Below are positions 41,360 through 43,069 of a stretch of DNA of 43,069 bases, one piece after another (the first letter of the stretch is position 1; each line of letters begins with the position of its first letter). The position numbers and the translations under genes are program-made. A model generated the notes under the pieces. The model was not told where the DNA came from. It was given only the letters and a program-made list of their open reading frames with translations, and ran no database searches. The DNA is from a virus. Location of the stretch: IMG/VR virus record IMGVR_UViG_3300026479_000020, positions 1-43,069 of that record. One strand, 5' to 3'.

Positions 41360-41367
41360 CAAATATA
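41360..41367 (-). promoter_or_regulatory. Promoter-like TATATTTG box before the portal gene
   Basis: AATTAAGTATATTTGTAAT contains TATATTTG (TAnnTTTG) and lies 28 bases upstream of the portal ATG in the 62-base gap after the terminase. It has close copies before the 104-aa gene (25171) and the 1194-aa gene (18028). Confidence 0.5.
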
Positions 41368-41393
41368 CTTAATTCAAATTGCATTTTTTTATA

Positions 41394-43069
41394 TTATCTA
41401 TGGTTCTTTTTAAATAAAGGTCTGTTAAAGAAACTATTTTGTGGTATTACTCTGTGTAAACCTTCTTCTTTTGCAACAACCTTATGGTTTTCTTGTGAAT
41501 GAAACATACATAACATAAATGATATAACACGGTCAAAATTTCCTCTCTTGTTATATTTTATCAACTCTTGTAATAAAGGTATTGAATATAATGTATCCAA
41601 ATTCCTTATAACATCTCCAGACTCAGTTTCACCTCTTTCTTCCATCAACCAATCTCTAATATAAAGCTCTCCTTGATTTTTTATTGGCTCACTCATGTGA
41701 ATACCATATCCTCTATGTGTTTTAGAGTTAGGAACAATATCTTTTAAAATTGAAGGTTGTTGTTTTAACAAATGTAAACATTTTTTCTGTTCAAAATATA
41801 TCTTTAAACCTTTCAAGTTATTCTCATACAGAGTTTGCGCATTGTAATATTCTAATAATTTACGAATTGTTTCATAATATTCTTTAGCTGTTTCAGGTCT
41901 CCCTGTATATTCAGCTACAATCATATTATATGTTTTATCAAAATTTTGAAATGTTTTGTAGATAAATGTACTTCCTAATGAAGTAGTAGTAGAACTATCC
42001 TGATCGTATGGATCGGTTCCAGCTACGTATAATCCAAATGGTATTAAACCTGCATGGTCTTTATACGGATGTTCCCAAATAACTACACATCCTTCAGAGT
42101 CTTCATTATCTTTAATTGGAAATTTATTTATAGCTCTTAAAGTCGGATCTCCTTTCCATCGAACTTTTACATTTTTATCATCTGTTTCAGTATTCCAATA
42201 TAACTCTCCAGTTTGACCTAATGGAGACATTCTATTAGATGCTTCTATTTTAGATAAGTGTCTTTGTAATTCAATAGTTGGAAATATATTACCTGCAACT
42301 TGTAAGAAAGCTTCTTGTGGTGTTTTTGGAAACTGAGTAATGTATTTTTCCCATGTAGTACGAGAATCACTTGTTTTCATTACTTCTCTTTCTCTATCTA
42401 ACCAAAACTCCGCTGCTTCCCTATTAGAATTACCATCTTTGTCAACCATATCAAAAGTATGCTCATCCTCTTCAAGTTCCATAAAAAATTTAGTAAGCTT
42501 TGGAAACTTCTCTTCTACCGGAACAAGTTGTTCTCTTGTAATATGTACTTGTCCTGGTTTATACCACATATCATCTATAAACAAACCACAAGAACTATTT
42601 GAATTTCCTTCTTCGTATTCATTTACATAAGGTCTTAACCAATACTTCTCTGGATTGTAAAACATTTCAGAAAAATCGTTAGAACCTCCATCCATATCAC
42701 CACCTGTTCCAAAAATAATCGGCATACCAATCATTTCAGCTCCATCTCTGAATACAGGAGCAGTAACCATGTATGATTGAATTAAGTTCGGCCACTTACC
42801 AGCCTCTTCAAATAAAAACAATTCTGCTTTTTTACCAATCGCTGCAGAGAAGTTATCTTTAAATGTAAGTGTGTAAATCTCTGAATTATACCCAGCCCAC
42901 ACTTCGTTTCCATCTAAGTTTTCTTTGAATCTTGCTTTGACGTGATCTTTTCTATCTGGATTTCTACGTTTACCCCAAGCAGTATTTTTATTTAAAAAGT
43001 TAAGTACATCCAATGCCATATACATAGTGGCTTGAGAATACTCATCTAAATAAGCACCTATAATACTTG
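41394..43069 (-). CDS. terL: Terminase large subunit (partial, N-terminus outside window)
   Basis: The frame is open to the right edge (SIIGAYLDEYSQATMYMALD is in frame), so the ATG at 43025 is not the true start and the Walker A part of the ATPase is missing. Seen here: a Walker B segment KAELFLFEEAGKWPN near 42800, then the RNase H-like nuclease with the first Asp in YVAGTDPYDQD near 42010, followed by IVAEYTGRPETA and YENNLKGLKIYF. The C-terminal portion (KTHRGYGIHMSEP) is of the usual type. The enzyme cuts and pumps phage DNA into the prohead through the portal encoded next. It ends in TAA at 41394. Confidence 0.9.
   Translation of the reverse strand, partial: SIIGAYLDEYSQATMYMALDVLNFLNKNTAWGKRRNPDRKDHVKARFKENLDGNEVWAGYNSEIYTLTFKDNFSAAIGKKAELFLFEEAGKWPNLIQSYMVTAPVFRDGAEMIGMPIIFGTGGDMDGGSNDFSEMFYNPEKYWLRPYVNEYEEGNSNSSCGLFIDDMWYKPGQVHITREQLVPVEEKFPKLTKFFMELEEDEHTFDMVDKDGNSNREAAEFWLDREREVMKTSDSRTTWEKYITQFPKTPQEAFLQVAGNIFPTIELQRHLSKIEASNRMSPLGQTGELYWNTETDDKNVKVRWKGDPTLRAINKFPIKDNEDSEGCVVIWEHPYKDHAGLIPFGLYVAGTDPYDQDSSTTTSLGSTFIYKTFQNFDKTYNMIVAEYTGRPETAKEYYETIRKLLEYYNAQTLYENNLKGLKIYFEQKKCLHLLKQQPSILKDIVPNSKTHRGYGIHMSEPIKNQGELYIRDWLMEERGETESGDVIRNLDTLYSIPLLQELIKYNKRGNFDRVISFMLCMFHSQENHKVVAKEEGLHRVIPQNSFFNRPLFKKNHR

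Noticed and set aside
1-43069. CRISPR array, insertion sequence or integrase
   Set aside because: No regularly spaced direct repeats, transposase, or recombinase motif was seen on either strand.

Overview
The window is a piece of a large, AT-rich, tailed-phage genome. All 25 genes I support lie on the minus strand, so transcription runs from the right edge to the left edge. The module order is terminase, portal, acidic scaffold, major capsid protein, ring/adaptor proteins, a fibre cluster, more connector proteins, a 1596-aa tail protein, two large internal (cargo-like) proteins, a peptidoglycan hydrolase and a giant RNA polymerase-like protein. This layout matches crAss-like phages and their relatives that infect Bacteroidota. 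A Bacteroidota host is also suggested by the AT-rich genes, the scarcity of Shine-Dalgarno sites, and promoter-like TAnnTTTG boxes in the short gaps. The assignment to crAss-like phages is inferred from order and family resemblance; no database search was run.

Layout, in order of transcription. (1) 43069-38926: large terminase (5' end outside the window) and portal. (2) 38854-36152: scaffold-like protein and major capsid protein, ending in a hairpin. (3) 36060-33250: three virion genes, two of them unassigned or only broadly assigned and one adaptor-like, ending in a good terminator at 33191-33222. (4) 33096-26089: a host-recognition cassette with a cysteine-tailed protein, a collagen-like collar-domain fibre, a cysteine-rich protein, a 1013-aa repeat/beta-helix fibre and several small fibre-tip proteins. 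(5) 25890-24831: a membrane-anchored protein and a small protein, each with its own promoter-like box, closed by a terminator at 24762-24797. (6) 24739-18049: connector proteins and the 1596-aa tail protein. (7) 18011-10602: two very large glycine- or coil-rich proteins and an NlpC/P60 hydrolase. (8) 10513-1: the first ~3504 residues of a giant protein that runs off the left edge.

The giant protein is the most striking feature. In one reading frame it carries alanine/glycine-rich hydrophobic stretches, long charged coils, an HEAFH zinc-peptidase motif (residues 1881-1885), and a beta-prime-like RNA polymerase signature (GYRIPTQ at 3339, DYDVD at 3380). Only 18 residues after the catalytic triad comes a Walker A P-loop (GHPGLGKS, 3403-3410). 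The simplest picture is a virion-packaged polymerase fused to an ejected, possibly self-processing polyprotein, with a P-loop module inserted into the polymerase barrel.

A second notable point is the junction between the 981-aa protein and the hydrolase. An A9 run preceded by AGGAGG sits eight codons before the stop of the first gene and is placed so that a -1 slip would fuse the two proteins. Short repeated leader elements, seven promoter-like boxes and three hairpins suggest how expression of this one-way block is staged. All 24 visible stop codons are TAA.
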